Source of the DNA: an uncultured Collinsella sp.
GTDB lineage: Bacteria; Actinomycetota; Coriobacteriia; Coriobacteriales; Coriobacteriaceae
DNA: 57,954 bases
Direction of reading: 5' to 3'
Assembly: GCA_900541665.1 (NCBI GenBank)
Contig: UQKV01000010.1
Span: 1 to 57,954, forward strand
Below, in pieces: positions 9,801-18,146 of this stretch. The notes under the pieces are model-generated. The model was not told the DNA's origin. It was given only the letters and a program-made list of their open reading frames with translations, and searched no databases. Both the position numbers and the translations under genes were made by a program. Each line of letters opens with the position of its first letter. The stretch's first letter is position 1.

Positions 9801-9870
9801 GTGTCGTGTGCGCCCCGCCTTTTCGCTGCTATCATGGACAACGTTGAATTTCTACGAAGGAGCAGGGCAT

Positions 9871-11730
9871 ATGGCGATTCTTTTGGGATGCGATTCCGTC
9901 AGCCTGGAGTTTCCCACCAAACATATTTTCGATAACGTGACGCTCGGCGTGGGCGAGGGCGACCGCATTGGTATTGTCGGTAAAAACGGCGACGGCAAGT
10001 CGACGCTGCTAAGCGTGCTCGCCGGCACGCTGGAGCCCGACGACGGCCGCGTGACGCACCGCCGCGACACCACGATCGGATTGCTCGGCCAAAAGGACAA
10101 CCTCGTTGATACCGACACCGTGCATCATGCCGTCGTCGGCGACACGCCCGAGTACGAGTGGGCGTCGAGCCCGCGTACGCGCCAGATCCTGGCTGGTCTT
10201 ATTAGCGATGTGCCCTGGGAGGGCACGGTGGGCGAGCTCTCGGGCGGTCAGCGCCGTCGCGTGGACCTCGCGCGTCTGCTGATCGGCGACTACGACGTGC
10301 TCATGCTCGACGAGCCCACCAACCACCTGGACATGCGCACCATCAACTGGCTCGCGCGTCACTTAAAGGCCCGCTGGCAGCGTGGCCAGGGCGCCATGCT
10401 CGTGGTCACGCATGACCGTTGGTTCTTGGACGAGGTCTGCACCAGCATGTGGGAGGTCCACGACGGCCAGGTCGATCCATTTGAGGGCGGCTACTCGGCC
10501 TACATCCTGCAGCGCGTGGAGCGCGACCGCATGGCCGCCGTTACCGAGGAGCGCCGTCGCAACATGGCGCGCAAGGAGCTCGCGTGGCTGAGCCGCGGCG
10601 CCCAGGCGCGTTCCACCAAGCCCAAGTTTCGCGTTGATGCCGCTCGCGAGCTGATCGCCGACGTGCCGCCCATGCGTGACGAGCTGGAGCTCAAGCGCCT
10701 CGCCGTGAGCCGCCTAGGCAAGCAGGTTATCGACGTGGTCGACGTGGACGCCGGCTATGCGGATACCGATGGCGCGCCCAAGCAGGTGCTCTCCGACGTG
10801 ACCTGGCTCATCGGTGCGGGCGACCGCTATGGTCTTTTGGGTGAGAACGGCGCCGGCAAGTCGACCTTGCTCGACGTGATCCAGGGCAAGATTGAACCCA
10901 TGCGCGGCCGTGTGAAGATTGGCCAGACGGTGCGCTTTGGCGTGCTGTCGCAGCAGCTCGAGGAGCTCGAGCCCTACATGGGCGACACGATCCGCGAGGT
11001 TCTCGGCAACTATAAGAAGTACTACGTCATCGACGGCAAGGAGACTTCGCCCGAGAAGCTCTGCGAGCGCCTGGGCTTTACGACCCAGCAGCTCTGGAGC
11101 CGCATCGGCGATCTTTCGGGCGGCCAGCGCCGTCGCCTGTCGCTGTTGCTGACGATCCTGGACGAGCCCAACGTGCTTATCCTGGACGAGCCCGGCAACG
11201 ACCTGGATACCGACATGCTCGCGATTGTCGAGGATCTGCTGGACGGTTGGCCCGGCACGCTGATCCTGGTGACGCACGACCGCTTCTTGATGGAGCGCGT
11301 GACCGACCAGCAGTGGGCGCTGCTCGACGGCCACCTGACGCATATGCCCGGCGGCGTCGACCAGTACCTGCGCCTGTGCAACGCTACCGCCGAGGGCGAG
11401 CCCGTGGGCGCGCCGAGCGCCAAGACCGGCACGTTTGACACCGGTGCCGCGGCGGCTGCGGCCGAAAAGCCCAAGTCGAGCGGCCAGCCCAATGGTCTTT
11501 CCAACGCCGAGCGCCAGAAGCTCCGCCGCGAGGTGAGCTCGCTCGAGCGCAAGATGGAGACGCAGCGCGCTCGCGTGGAGGAGGCCGAGGCCGCGATGGC
11601 CCAGGTCGATCCCACCAACTACACGGCGCTGGGCGAGCAGCAGGCAAAGATTGACGAGGCTCACGCCGCCATGGACGAGCTGGAGTTGGCGTGGCTCGAG
11701 GCGAGCGAGAAGCTCGAGGGCGAGGAGTAG
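9871..11730 (+). CDS. ABC-F family ATPase, Uup-like
   Basis: A 619-aa soluble protein with two ABC domains and no membrane segments. Domain 1 has GKNGDGKST, LSGGQRRRVDLAR and LMLDEPTNHLD. Domain 2 has GENGAGKST, LSGGQRRRLSLLL and LILDEPGNDLDTD. The linker between them (about 235-320) is basic and helical, and residues from about 555 on form a coiled coil. The NDLD motif in the second domain and the C-terminal coiled coil fit Uup, which acts on the ribosome or on branched DNA intermediates. The start at 9871 follows GAAGGAGCAGGG. The upstream in-frame extension is rejected because it crosses the terminator region. Confidence 0.85.
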   Translation: MAILLGCDSVSLEFPTKHIFDNVTLGVGEGDRIGIVGKNGDGKSTLLSVLAGTLEPDDGRVTHRRDTTIGLLGQKDNLVDTDTVHHAVVGDTPEYEWASSPRTRQILAGLISDVPWEGTVGELSGGQRRRVDLARLLIGDYDVLMLDEPTNHLDMRTINWLARHLKARWQRGQGAMLVVTHDRWFLDEVCTSMWEVHDGQVDPFEGGYSAYILQRVERDRMAAVTEERRRNMARKELAWLSRGAQARSTKPKFRVDAARELIADVPPMRDELELKRLAVSRLGKQVIDVVDVDAGYADTDGAPKQVLSDVTWLIGAGDRYGLLGENGAGKSTLLDVIQGKIEPMRGRVKIGQTVRFGVLSQQLEELEPYMGDTIREVLGNYKKYYVIDGKETSPEKLCERLGFTTQQLWSRIGDLSGGQRRRLSLLLTILDEPNVLILDEPGNDLDTDMLAIVEDLLDGWPGTLILVTHDRFLMERVTDQQWALLDGHLTHMPGGVDQYLRLCNATAEGEPVGAPSAKTGTFDTGAAAAAAEKPKSSGQPNGLSNAERQKLRREVSSLERKMETQRARVEEAEAAMAQVDPTNYTALGEQQAKIDEAHAAMDELELAWLEASEKLEGEE

Positions 11731-11736
11731 GCAAGG

Positions 11737-12507
11737 ATGATCAAGGCCGCATTTTTCGATATCGACGGCACGTTGCTGAGCTTTAAGACCCATCGGATTC
11801 CGGCGTCGGCGCAGCAGGTGCTCGACAGCTTTCGCGAGCAGGGGATTGCGTGCATAATCGCCACGGGTCGCCCGACCTACCAGATGCCGGATTGGCTGTT
11901 CGACTTGGGTTGGGATGCGTACATTACGCTTTCGGGTCAGCACTGTTTTGACGCTGACGGCGTTTACCGCAGCTGCCCGATCGATCCGGACGACGTTGCG
12001 GTGATTGTGGACCAGGTGGCGCAGGGGCGCTACGACTCACTGTGCATGCAGGGCGAGAATTCGTTTGTGAACCGTCTGTCCAAGCGTGTGGTGGCTGTTG
12101 CCGACAATGCCGGAATCTCGTATCACGAGGAGCCTTTCGAGCACGCTTTCGATGCGCCGGTTTACCAGTTCTGCGCCTTTGTGGACCCGGCCGACCAGGG
12201 CATAGTTACCGATGTCCTGTCGCATTCTACAACCACGCGCTGGTGCGACCTGTTCTGTGACATTATTCCGGCCAACGGCGGCAAGGACCTGGGCGTGGCG
12301 GCGACGCTGGAGCGGCTGGATATCGACGCGAGCGAGGCGATTGCCTTTGGCGACGGCGAGAACGATTTGTCGATGTTTTCTGCCGTGGGCACGAGCGTGG
12401 CCATGGGCAACGCGCAGGACACGGTGAAATCTGCGGCGACCTATGTGACGAGCGCCGTGGACGACGACGGGATCTATAACGCCGCCAAGCACTTTGGGCT
12501 GCTATAG
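11737..12507 (+). CDS. Cof-type HAD hydrolase
   Basis: 256 aa. Motif I is FFDIDGTLLS, motif II is IIATGRP, the C2-type cap spans roughly 80-190, and motif IV is AFGDGENDLSMF, followed by AVAMGNA-type residues. Members dephosphorylate sugar phosphates, FMN or PLP. The substrate cannot be assigned. It starts 6 bases after the ABC-F gene, so the two are probably co-transcribed. Confidence 0.88.
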   Translation: MIKAAFFDIDGTLLSFKTHRIPASAQQVLDSFREQGIACIIATGRPTYQMPDWLFDLGWDAYITLSGQHCFDADGVYRSCPIDPDDVAVIVDQVAQGRYDSLCMQGENSFVNRLSKRVVAVADNAGISYHEEPFEHAFDAPVYQFCAFVDPADQGIVTDVLSHSTTTRWCDLFCDIIPANGGKDLGVAATLERLDIDASEAIAFGDGENDLSMFSAVGTSVAMGNAQDTVKSAATYVTSAVDDDGIYNAAKHFGLL

Positions 12508-12515
12508 CTGCGGCT

Positions 12516-12562
12516 CGGCACTTGGGGACGTTCCTTTTCTGCCGGCAGCTGGGGACACTCCC
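12516..12562. repeat. GGCACTTGGGGACGTTCC repeat, copy 1
   Basis: The block CGGCACTTGGGGACGTTCCT, then GCCGGCA and GGGGACACTCC, recurs with few changes at 53877. It is non-coding and sits directly after the Cof HAD gene. Confidence 0.55.
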
Positions 12563-12650
12563 TGCGCGTTGCGTGTTGTGTCGCCCTGCTTGCTCCGCGC
12601 ATTTTGTGAAACACGGTTAACTTTTTAAATAACGTAGTAAGACATGGGCA

Positions 12651-12681
12651 ACTTTTGCGGTAAAGTGAATCAAGCAAAAGT
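12651..12681. promoter_or_regulatory. Palindromic operator candidate before the DtxR-family gene
   Basis: ACTTTTGC (12651-12658) and GCAAAAGT (12674-12681) form a perfect inverted repeat around a 15-base spacer, 40 bases upstream of the regulator start. It could be an autoregulatory site. It does not resemble the classical DtxR box. Confidence 0.35.
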
Positions 12682-12720
12682 ATCCAAAGGCTAACTAGAA
12701 GCCATCGCGAAAGGCGGCCC

Positions 12721-13110
12721 ATGGCCCTGCGTGAATCCGGAGAAGACTATCTCGAATCTATTTATGTGCTCTCGGAGCGCCAAGGCATCGTTCGATCGAT
12801 TGACGTTGCCGAATACCTGGGAGTAACCAAAGCAAGCGTCTCTAAAGCCATGGCGGCCTTGGAGAGCACCGGCTACGTGGAGATGGGCAAACGCGATGTG
12901 CATCTGACGGAACGCGGTCTTGAGGTTGCCCGTCAAATGTGGGAGCGCCATTGCTTTTTTGTGGGGCTGCTAGAGAACGCAGGCGTAGCGCCCGAGGTTG
13001 CCTCGCAAGAGGGCTGCCACATGGAGCATTGCCTGAGCGAGGAGAGCTTTGAGAAGCTAAGGTCGATGCTGGGGCGGGAAGATGTGGCGGGCCCAGCAAC
13101 GGAAGCCTAA
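12721..13110 (+). CDS. DtxR/MntR-family metal-dependent regulator
   Basis: A 129-aa protein. The N-terminal winged helix has the family sequence SGEDYLESIYVLSERQGIVR and a recognition helix around TKASVSKAMAALE. A dimerisation domain follows with ERHCFF and the metal-site region EVASQEGCHMEHCLSE, which supplies Cys, His and Glu ligands. There is no third SH3-like domain, as in MntR. Expected to repress metal-uptake genes when Fe(II) or Mn(II) is bound. A DtxR-type box lies before the nitroreductase at 22039. The AAAGGCGGCCC before the start serves as ribosome-binding site. Confidence 0.85.
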   Translation: MALRESGEDYLESIYVLSERQGIVRSIDVAEYLGVTKASVSKAMAALESTGYVEMGKRDVHLTERGLEVARQMWERHCFFVGLLENAGVAPEVASQEGCHMEHCLSEESFEKLRSMLGREDVAGPATEA

Positions 13111-13161
13111 TTGATCCCCAGTAGCGCTGAGTTCGCGCAAAGCGCGAACCAGCGGAAAAGG

Positions 13162-13257
13162 GATGGGGGATTCGAACAACAACGAGTCCGACTCAGTCCA
13201 AAGTGGAGCAATCGGTGCGCGACGCCACCACAGCTGAGCTATCTCTGCGCCCCCAAA
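13162..13257 (-). other. tRNA-like remnant
   Basis: Read on the minus strand the region contains TAGCTCAGCTG, as in a tRNA D-arm, CTTTGGA, as in a Gln-type anticodon loop, and GTTCGAATCCCCC, as in a T-arm, in that order. The acceptor arms and the T-stem do not pair, so it does not fold as a functional tRNA by eye. It may be a decayed tRNA or an integration scar. The rest of 13111-13385 shows nothing further I can name. Confidence 0.3.
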
Positions 13258-13385
13258 GAGGCGCGCCTCCCGCGCCAAAGGCGTGGGACAGCGATTGGGA
13301 CCAGTCTCCCCACCAACTAAGTCCAATTCAGACAAGGAACCCCGCCAGCAAGCGATGCCCAAGAACCGTCAACAACGTCACCGCA

Positions 13386-13459
13386 GGCCGGGGCCGGGCT
13401 TGGTTTTGAAAACATTCCGCAGCGCGAGGACGTTTTCAAAACCAAGCCCGGCCCCGGCC
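13386..13459 (-). terminator. 28-bp perfect hairpin after the metal ATPase gene
   Basis: Arms 13386-13413 and 13432-13459 are perfectly complementary over 28 bases with an 18-base loop. The base is GC-rich (GGCCGGGGCCGGGC), the upper stem is GTTTTCAAAACC-like. It lies 16 bases past the ATPase stop codon. There is no T-tract, so termination would rely on the stem alone. Confidence 0.5.
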
Positions 13460-13475
13460 GGAGGGACCACGAGTG

Positions 13476-15428
13476 CTACAGGTTCTTGACACCCATCGCG
13501 CGCATGGCGTTCAGGATGGCGATGATCGCCACACCCACGTCGCCAAAGACGGCAAGCCACATATTGGCGATGCCGAGCGCTGCGAGCACCAGAATCAGCA
13601 ACTTAATGCCCAGTGCAAAGATGATGTTCTGCCAGACGATCGTCATGGTCTTGCGCGCCACGCGGATCGCGCGGGAGATGTTGGACGGTTTATCGTCCAT
13701 GAGCACGACGTCGGCAGCCTCAATTGCGGCGTCCGAGCCCATGGCGCCCATGGCAATGCCAACGTCTGCGCGGGTGAGCACGGGTGCGTCGTTGATGCCG
13801 TCACCGACAAAGGCGAGCTTGCCCTTGCCGCCCTCGGTTGCAAGCAGCGCCTCGACGCGCTCGACCTTATCGCCTGGCATGAGCTGCGCGTGAAACTCGT
13901 CGAGCCCCAGCTGCTTGGCCACAGACGCCGCAACCTCCTCGCGGTCGCCCGTGAGCATGACGGTGCGTTTGACGCCGGCAGCGTGCAAGTCGCGAATCGC
14001 CTGCTCGGCATCGGCCTTTATGGTGTCGGCAATTACGATATGGCCGGCGTACGTGTCATCGACCAGTACATGGAGGATCGTACCGACGACCTCGCAATTG
14101 GGAGCGTCGATACCGGCCGCAGCAAGCATCTTGGCATTGCCGACGACGACGCGCTTGCCGTCGATGGTTGCCGTGAAACCGTGACCCGCGACATTGGCGG
14201 AGTCGCTCACGCGATTCTGGTCGAGCTCACCCTGGTAGGCGGCACGTATGGACCGTGCGATGGGGTGGTCGGAGAACGACTCGGCGAGGGCTGCGACCTC
14301 AAGCAGCGATTGCTCGGTATAGCCTGCCTCGGGGTGTACCGCTACGACCGAAAACGTGCCGTTGGTGAGCGTGCCGGTCTTGTCAAAGACGACGGTGTCC
14401 ACATCGGCGAGCGTCTCGAGGTAGTTGGAGCCCTTGATGAGGACGCCCAGCTTGGATGCGCCGCCGATGCCGCCAAAGAAGCTGAGCGGGACGCTGATCA
14501 CGAGCGCGCACGGGCAGCTGACGACCAGGAAGGTCAGGCCGCGCAGGATCCAGTCGGACCAGGCGCCGGTGACCAAGCCGCCGCCGAGCGCGAGTACCGC
14601 GGCAGCGCCGGTGACGGCGGGCGTGTAGACGCGGGCGAAGCGCGTGATGAAGTTCTCGGTACGCGCCTTCTTTTCGCTGGCGTTTTCCACGAGCTCCAGG
14701 ACGCGCGCGACGGTGGACTCGCCAAATGGCTTGGTGGTGCGCACGTGGATGAGACCCGTCATGTTGATGCAGCCGCTGATGATATCGTCTCCGGTTTTGG
14801 CCGGGCGGGGGATCGATTCGCCGGTAAGGGCGGCGGTGTCGAGTTGCGTCTCGCCCTCGATGATGACGCCATCGATGGGCACGCGCTCGCCGGGCTTAAT
14901 GACGATGACGGTGCCGACGGCGATGTCATCGGGGAAGACCTGCTCGAGTGTGCCGTCGGCTTGCTCAACGTTGGCGTAATCGGGTGCGATGTCCATCATG
15001 GCACTGATCGATTTGCGGCTCTTGCCCACGGCGTAGGCCTGGAACAGCTCCCCGACCTGGTAGAACAGCATGACGGCGGCGCCTTCGGCCATGTGCGGGT
15101 CGGTGTCGGGGAAGAGCACCATGGCAAATGCGCCGATGGTCGCGACCGCCATGAGGAAGCTTTCGTCGAAGGCCTTGCCGCGGCGGATGTTACTGAACGC
15201 CTTCTGGAGCACGTCGTAGCCGGCAATTAGGAACGGCACCAGGAACAGCACGAAGCTGGCGTAGATGTCACCCGGGGTGCCGAATGCAGCGGTAAGGGTA
15301 CCGAGCTCGTCGAGGGCGTAGACCACCGCAAAAATGCCCAGTGCTACCAGGATACGATTGCGCTTATGCTCAAGGGACTCTTTCTTCTTGCGCTTCTTCT
15401 TTTTCTTTGTGGGATCGGCGGCTGCCAT
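13476..15428 (-). CDS. Zn/Cd/Pb-exporting P1B-type ATPase
   Basis: A 650-aa membrane pump. In order: a lysine-rich N terminus (residues 7-16), two leading helices, LTGES of the actuator domain at about 201-205, the transport-site SCPCALV with CPC at 305-307, DKTGT with the phosphorylated Asp at 349, and a GDGIND hinge motif. CPC pumps with a following LGVLIKG are usually zinc/cadmium/lead exporters. The cytoplasmic metal-binding domain common at the N terminus is missing and is supplied as a separate small gene just upstream. It has its own operator copy at 15451. Confidence 0.9.
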   Translation of the reverse strand: MAAADPTKKKKKRKKKESLEHKRNRILVALGIFAVVYALDELGTLTAAFGTPGDIYASFVLFLVPFLIAGYDVLQKAFSNIRRGKAFDESFLMAVATIGAFAMVLFPDTDPHMAEGAAVMLFYQVGELFQAYAVGKSRKSISAMMDIAPDYANVEQADGTLEQVFPDDIAVGTVIVIKPGERVPIDGVIIEGETQLDTAALTGESIPRPAKTGDDIISGCINMTGLIHVRTTKPFGESTVARVLELVENASEKKARTENFITRFARVYTPAVTGAAAVLALGGGLVTGAWSDWILRGLTFLVVSCPCALVISVPLSFFGGIGGASKLGVLIKGSNYLETLADVDTVVFDKTGTLTNGTFSVVAVHPEAGYTEQSLLEVAALAESFSDHPIARSIRAAYQGELDQNRVSDSANVAGHGFTATIDGKRVVVGNAKMLAAAGIDAPNCEVVGTILHVLVDDTYAGHIVIADTIKADAEQAIRDLHAAGVKRTVMLTGDREEVAASVAKQLGLDEFHAQLMPGDKVERVEALLATEGGKGKLAFVGDGINDAPVLTRADVGIAMGAMGSDAAIEAADVVLMDDKPSNISRAIRVARKTMTIVWQNIIFALGIKLLILVLAALGIANMWLAVFGDVGVAIIAILNAMRAMGVKNL

Positions 15429-15450
15429 GATTCAAACCTCCCATTTGAAT

Positions 15451-15470
15451 GTATGAACACTCGCTCATAT
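15451..15470 (-). promoter_or_regulatory. ArsR-family operator, copy 3 (before the ATPase)
   Basis: GTATGA-N8-TCATAT lies 23 bases upstream of the ATPase start codon. It differs by one base from the two sites before the ArsR gene, so the regulator likely controls the ATPase directly as well. Confidence 0.7.
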
Positions 15471-15527
15471 AACTTCGCGAGCAAAGACCGCGGCAAGCGC
15501 GGCCTTGCGGGTCAGCGTATGCGCAGG

Positions 15528-15746
15528 CTAGAGAATGATCTCGCAGTCCGGCTCGGCGTCGGCCGTAAACTCCACAACGCGGTTGAGCACCTCGTCGAAC
15601 TCGGCGTCATCGGCCTCGAGCGTCAGCTTCTGGGTCATAAAGTTGACGGACACGGATTTGACGCCCTCGAGCTTGGCCAGCTCGTCCTGAAGCTCACGCG
15701 CGCAGTTGGCGCAGTCGATCTCGTCGAGTTTAAACTGCTTTTTCAT
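15528..15746 (-). CDS. Free heavy-metal-associated (HMA) domain protein
   Basis: A 72-aa single-domain protein of the ferredoxin-like HMA fold, with the metal-binding CxxC in IDCANCA near residue 11 and the VKSVSVNF strand typical of Atx1/CopZ-type chaperones. It probably binds or delivers zinc or cadmium to the ATPase next to it, replacing the missing N-terminal domain. The start has GAAAGGAACC upstream. Confidence 0.85.
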   Translation of the reverse strand: MKKQFKLDEIDCANCARELQDELAKLEGVKSVSVNFMTQKLTLEADDAEFDEVLNRVVEFTADAEPDCEIIL

Positions 15747-15809
15747 GGTGGGTTCCTTTCTCTGTATTTGCGGCTTGGGTGCAGGCCGCGCCGGTACCGT
15801 GGTTGGTCG

Positions 15810-16175
15810 CTATTCGCAGATGTGGCTCATGCCCTGGTTGAGCATGGTATAGACATGATCATCGGCGAGCGAGTAGAGGATGTTGCGGCCGTCGCGCCGG
15901 AATTTGACCAGGTGTGACTGCTTGAGCGTGCGCAGCTGGTGTGACACCGCAGACTGCGAGGTCGCGGTCGCCTCGGCTATGTCTGCCACGCAGAGCTCGC
16001 GGCCCATGAGGGCGTAGAGGATCTTGATACGCGTGGTGTCGCTGAAGACCTTGAACAGGTCCGCGAGGTCGTAGAGAAGCTCCTCGTCGGGAAGGTCCTC
16101 GGGCGAGCAGGTGGTCGGGATCGCGGGTTCGGTGGCCTCGATGTCGAGTTTCGTTTCATCAACGCGGATGCTCAT
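15810..16175 (-). CDS. ArsR/SmtB-family metal-sensing repressor
   Basis: A 121-aa winged-helix repressor. The recognition helix is TSQSAVSHQLRTLKQ, the wing RRDGRNILYSL. The C-terminal helix carries D-x-H-(10)-H-x-x-E in DDHVYTMLNQGMSHICE, matching the alpha-5 zinc site of SmtB/CzrA with Glu in the last position. One Cys in ELCVADI lacks the partner Cys of cadmium sensors, so zinc is the likelier effector. Two operators lie just upstream. It is the first gene of the minus-strand metal-export module. Confidence 0.9.
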   Translation of the reverse strand: MSIRVDETKLDIEATEPAIPTTCSPEDLPDEELLYDLADLFKVFSDTTRIKILYALMGRELCVADIAEATATSQSAVSHQLRTLKQSHLVKFRRDGRNILYSLADDHVYTMLNQGMSHICE

Positions 16176-16189
16176 TGCAATATCCTTTC

Positions 16190-16209
16190 ATATGAACATG
16201 CGCTCATAT
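16190..16209. promoter_or_regulatory. ArsR-family operator, copy 1
   Basis: ATATGA-ACATGCGC-TCATAT, a perfect 6-8-6 inverted repeat, 14 bases before the ArsR start codon. Confidence 0.75.
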
Positions 16210-16224
16210 AACTTGCTTTCGATT

Positions 16225-16244
16225 ATATGAGTGTATGTTCATAT
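16225..16244. promoter_or_regulatory. ArsR-family operator, copy 2
   Basis: ATATGA-GTGTATGT-TCATAT, again 6-8-6, with its centre 35 bases from copy 1. Two sites at this spacing would cover the promoter of the ArsR gene. Confidence 0.75.
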
Positions 16245-16328
16245 GTCAATACAATTTGCGTTAATTTCGATGGCTGCTTGCCGCCTCTGCGATTTTCTGT
16301 GGGTTGGGAGACATCGACGCAATGCTCG

Positions 16329-16356
16329 CCAACATATTTCGAGATGTTCGGCTAGC
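16329..16356 (+). repeat. CCWACAT-TTCGAG-TGTTCGGC repeat, copy A
   Basis: CCAACATATTTCGAGATGTT, then CGGCTAGC. One of four copies of a ~28-bp repeat in 16.3-18.2 kb. The region 16245-16564 holds this copy and copy B and no convincing gene. Confidence 0.55.
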
Positions 16357-16517
16357 ATGCTAAGAAAGCCACCTTGAGAAGCATTAGAACTGTTCATATT
16401 TGTACTTTATCGTGTCAAATACCGCGAGAATCAGTTCTTCCTCAACGGGAGTTCCTGCAGAATCAGTTTTATCTAAAGTTATATTGAGCATTGCTGCAGC
16501 CAATCTGGCACATCGGT

Positions 16518-16550
16518 GGCCGAATAAGTCGAAAAATGTAGGTGGACATC
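16518..16550 (-). repeat. CCWACAT-TTCGAG-TGTTCGGC repeat, copy B (inverted)
   Basis: GGCCGAATAAGTCGAAAAAT, then GTAGGTGGACATC: the reverse complement of the copy A pattern. It lies 14 bases past the stop of the nuclease-like gene. Confidence 0.6.
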
Positions 16551-16564
16551 CGCAGAGATCGCCT

Positions 16565-17773
16565 TTAGAAGAGCGAATTCTCAATTAGATCAATAATCGT
16601 GTCGTCTTCCGTGCGGTTTTCATCGATTTTTGCGAACATGTCGCATTCCCAAGGCCCATTGATTTCCTCAGCAAGGGCCCCGACGTGTTGCATGTCGTCG
16701 GGTTCGGGCACATCGTTGATGCTCGGGTCATCAGCTTGCGGATATTGGCTTGCAATTTCGCGCTTGGTGGCCTCTTCTTCTTTGAGTGTCTCCAGGACGC
16801 GGCGACCGTATTCGAAGTAGCGCCGCAAGACAAATTGACGAAGAGTTTCTTGCAGGATGGCGAAGTTATCCGGGAGTCGACCGGGCCAGATCTTCTCGCG
16901 AATGCGAATCGCTTCCATGACCCGTTTAAAAGCGGACTGCTTGAAAAACGAATGACGATTAACTGTGATAACGGCATATCCCATGTTTCGCAGCGTGTTT
17001 CGGCGCTCCTCGTCAATTGATTGCTGCTCGGGTTCGTCGTGGTAAAAGCCGTTGTATTCGATATCGGTCATCGAATTTTCGAGCAGCGCGTCGAGGTAGA
17101 AAACCGTCCGTCGCGTTAGGGCGGCGTATCTTTTGGGGACTGGGATCGGATAATCCGTTTTGATAGCGCGTATGGCTAAGCCACCCATTGACTTGGGCAT
17201 TGTCAGCATCATGACAAACGCCGTTTCGAGTGGGGAGCGACAGCCTTCGCGTACATAAGAAAGTGCCTTAAGTGCTTTATTAGATCCACGATACCCCGGT
17301 GCCTCTGAAAAGAAGGCTCTGAGCTCTTCAACGCTGGTTAGGGCTGGGCGCTCGCGATATTGAGTTTCGTCGGACGTTCCAAGCGCGTAGGAGCCGCAGA
17401 TTTCAAAGTAATACTCAACGAGCTCCGAAAGGTTGAGGTCGGCTGTTGCTTCTAACGCGCACAGCTTGATATCGACGATGTAGACGTTCGGCTCGAGTTC
17501 TAGGTAGCTTTCTGCATCAAACGTATAGTGCGTGCAGTGGCAGATGCAGCCCTTGCGGTGCCTTTTGGCATTATTGGAAAACGTCAGCACATGGATACGT
17601 TCAGAATCGACATTCTTTCTGTTGAGCCATGCTCGTGCCGCTTCCAGGTCGGACGTGGTCGGCGCAGACACCCTGATCTTTTCCATAGGTATGGGACCGG
17701 TCGCGTAGCTTGCGAGCGAGTTGGCTGTTTGGTATACAGCGCGTGCCGTGGTATGTGACAGAATGATTCCCAT
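16565..17773 (-). CDS. Putative nuclease-fold protein (VSR/DUF559-like C-terminal domain)
   Basis: About 402 aa and not recognised by name. The first part (to about 170) holds IHVLTFS...KGCICHCTHY and a helical region ending YYFEICGSYALG. After SPLETAFVMMLTMP comes a region resembling the very-short-patch-repair endonuclease fold: YLDALLE, DIEYNGFYHDEPEQQSIDEE and RRNTLRNMGYAVITVN, where D/E-x-Y and the following Glu could be metal ligands. It shares this plan with the gene at 25883. The acidic C terminus is species-specific. No good ribosome-binding site is visible. ATGs at 17803 and 17995 are alternatives, the last lying inside repeat copy C. The AT content is higher than in the neighbours. 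Confidence 0.55.
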   Translation of the reverse strand: MGIILSHTTARAVYQTANSLASYATGPIPMEKIRVSAPTTSDLEAARAWLNRKNVDSERIHVLTFSNNAKRHRKGCICHCTHYTFDAESYLELEPNVYIVDIKLCALEATADLNLSELVEYYFEICGSYALGTSDETQYRERPALTSVEELRAFFSEAPGYRGSNKALKALSYVREGCRSPLETAFVMMLTMPKSMGGLAIRAIKTDYPIPVPKRYAALTRRTVFYLDALLENSMTDIEYNGFYHDEPEQQSIDEERRNTLRNMGYAVITVNRHSFFKQSAFKRVMEAIRIREKIWPGRLPDNFAILQETLRQFVLRRYFEYGRRVLETLKEEEATKREIASQYPQADDPSINDVPEPDDMQHVGALAEEINGPWECDMFAKIDENRTEDDTIIDLIENSLF

Positions 17774-17979
17774 ACGCGCATGATGGCATAGCGGACGCCG
17801 CATACGCCCGAAACTTCGGGCAACGGTATTGGGGCGCGGCTTATCTTCTGCGAACGGTGGGTTTTTGAGCTGTCGTATTGAGGGAGCAGCTTTGGCTGGG
17901 GAGGTTTCTGCCGGCTGCCCCTTTTTGATGAACTTTAGTTGCGGATTCGTAGCTTCTAAGCGTTTTTGCCGACCGCTCA

Positions 17980-18013
17980 GATGCCTCACCAACATAATTT
18001 GAGTTATTCGGCC
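17980..18013 (+). repeat. CCWACAT-TTCGAG-TGTTCGGC repeat, copy C
   Basis: CACCAACATAATTTGAGTTA, then TTCGGCC. Same orientation as copy A. Confidence 0.5.
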
Positions 18014-18146
18014 TTATCCTAAATGAATGGTGCGATCGCAACGTCTTATTCGAATTGATTCAGGTAGATTAATGGGGCTTGGTTGCGAAATTAAGGCGAT
18101 TTTAGCTTCGATTGCGGTTCAAGGGGCCTTGACTAGTGGTTCAGCT

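Noticed and set aside
10714..11943. Minus-strand ORF opposite the ABC-F gene
   Set aside because: Shadow of the second ABC domain; composition biased, no ribosome-binding site.
13473..15230. Long plus-strand ORF opposite the metal ATPase
   Set aside because: The minus strand carries a complete P1B ATPase with all catalytic motifs. The plus product is Asp/Arg/Gly-rich and has no family features.
16384..16584. 66-codon minus-strand ORF including PPTFFDLFGH
   Set aside because: It overlaps repeat copy B, whose translation gives PPTFF by chance. The related repeat copy D gives a similar but quickly stopped peptide, so the similarity is at the DNA level.
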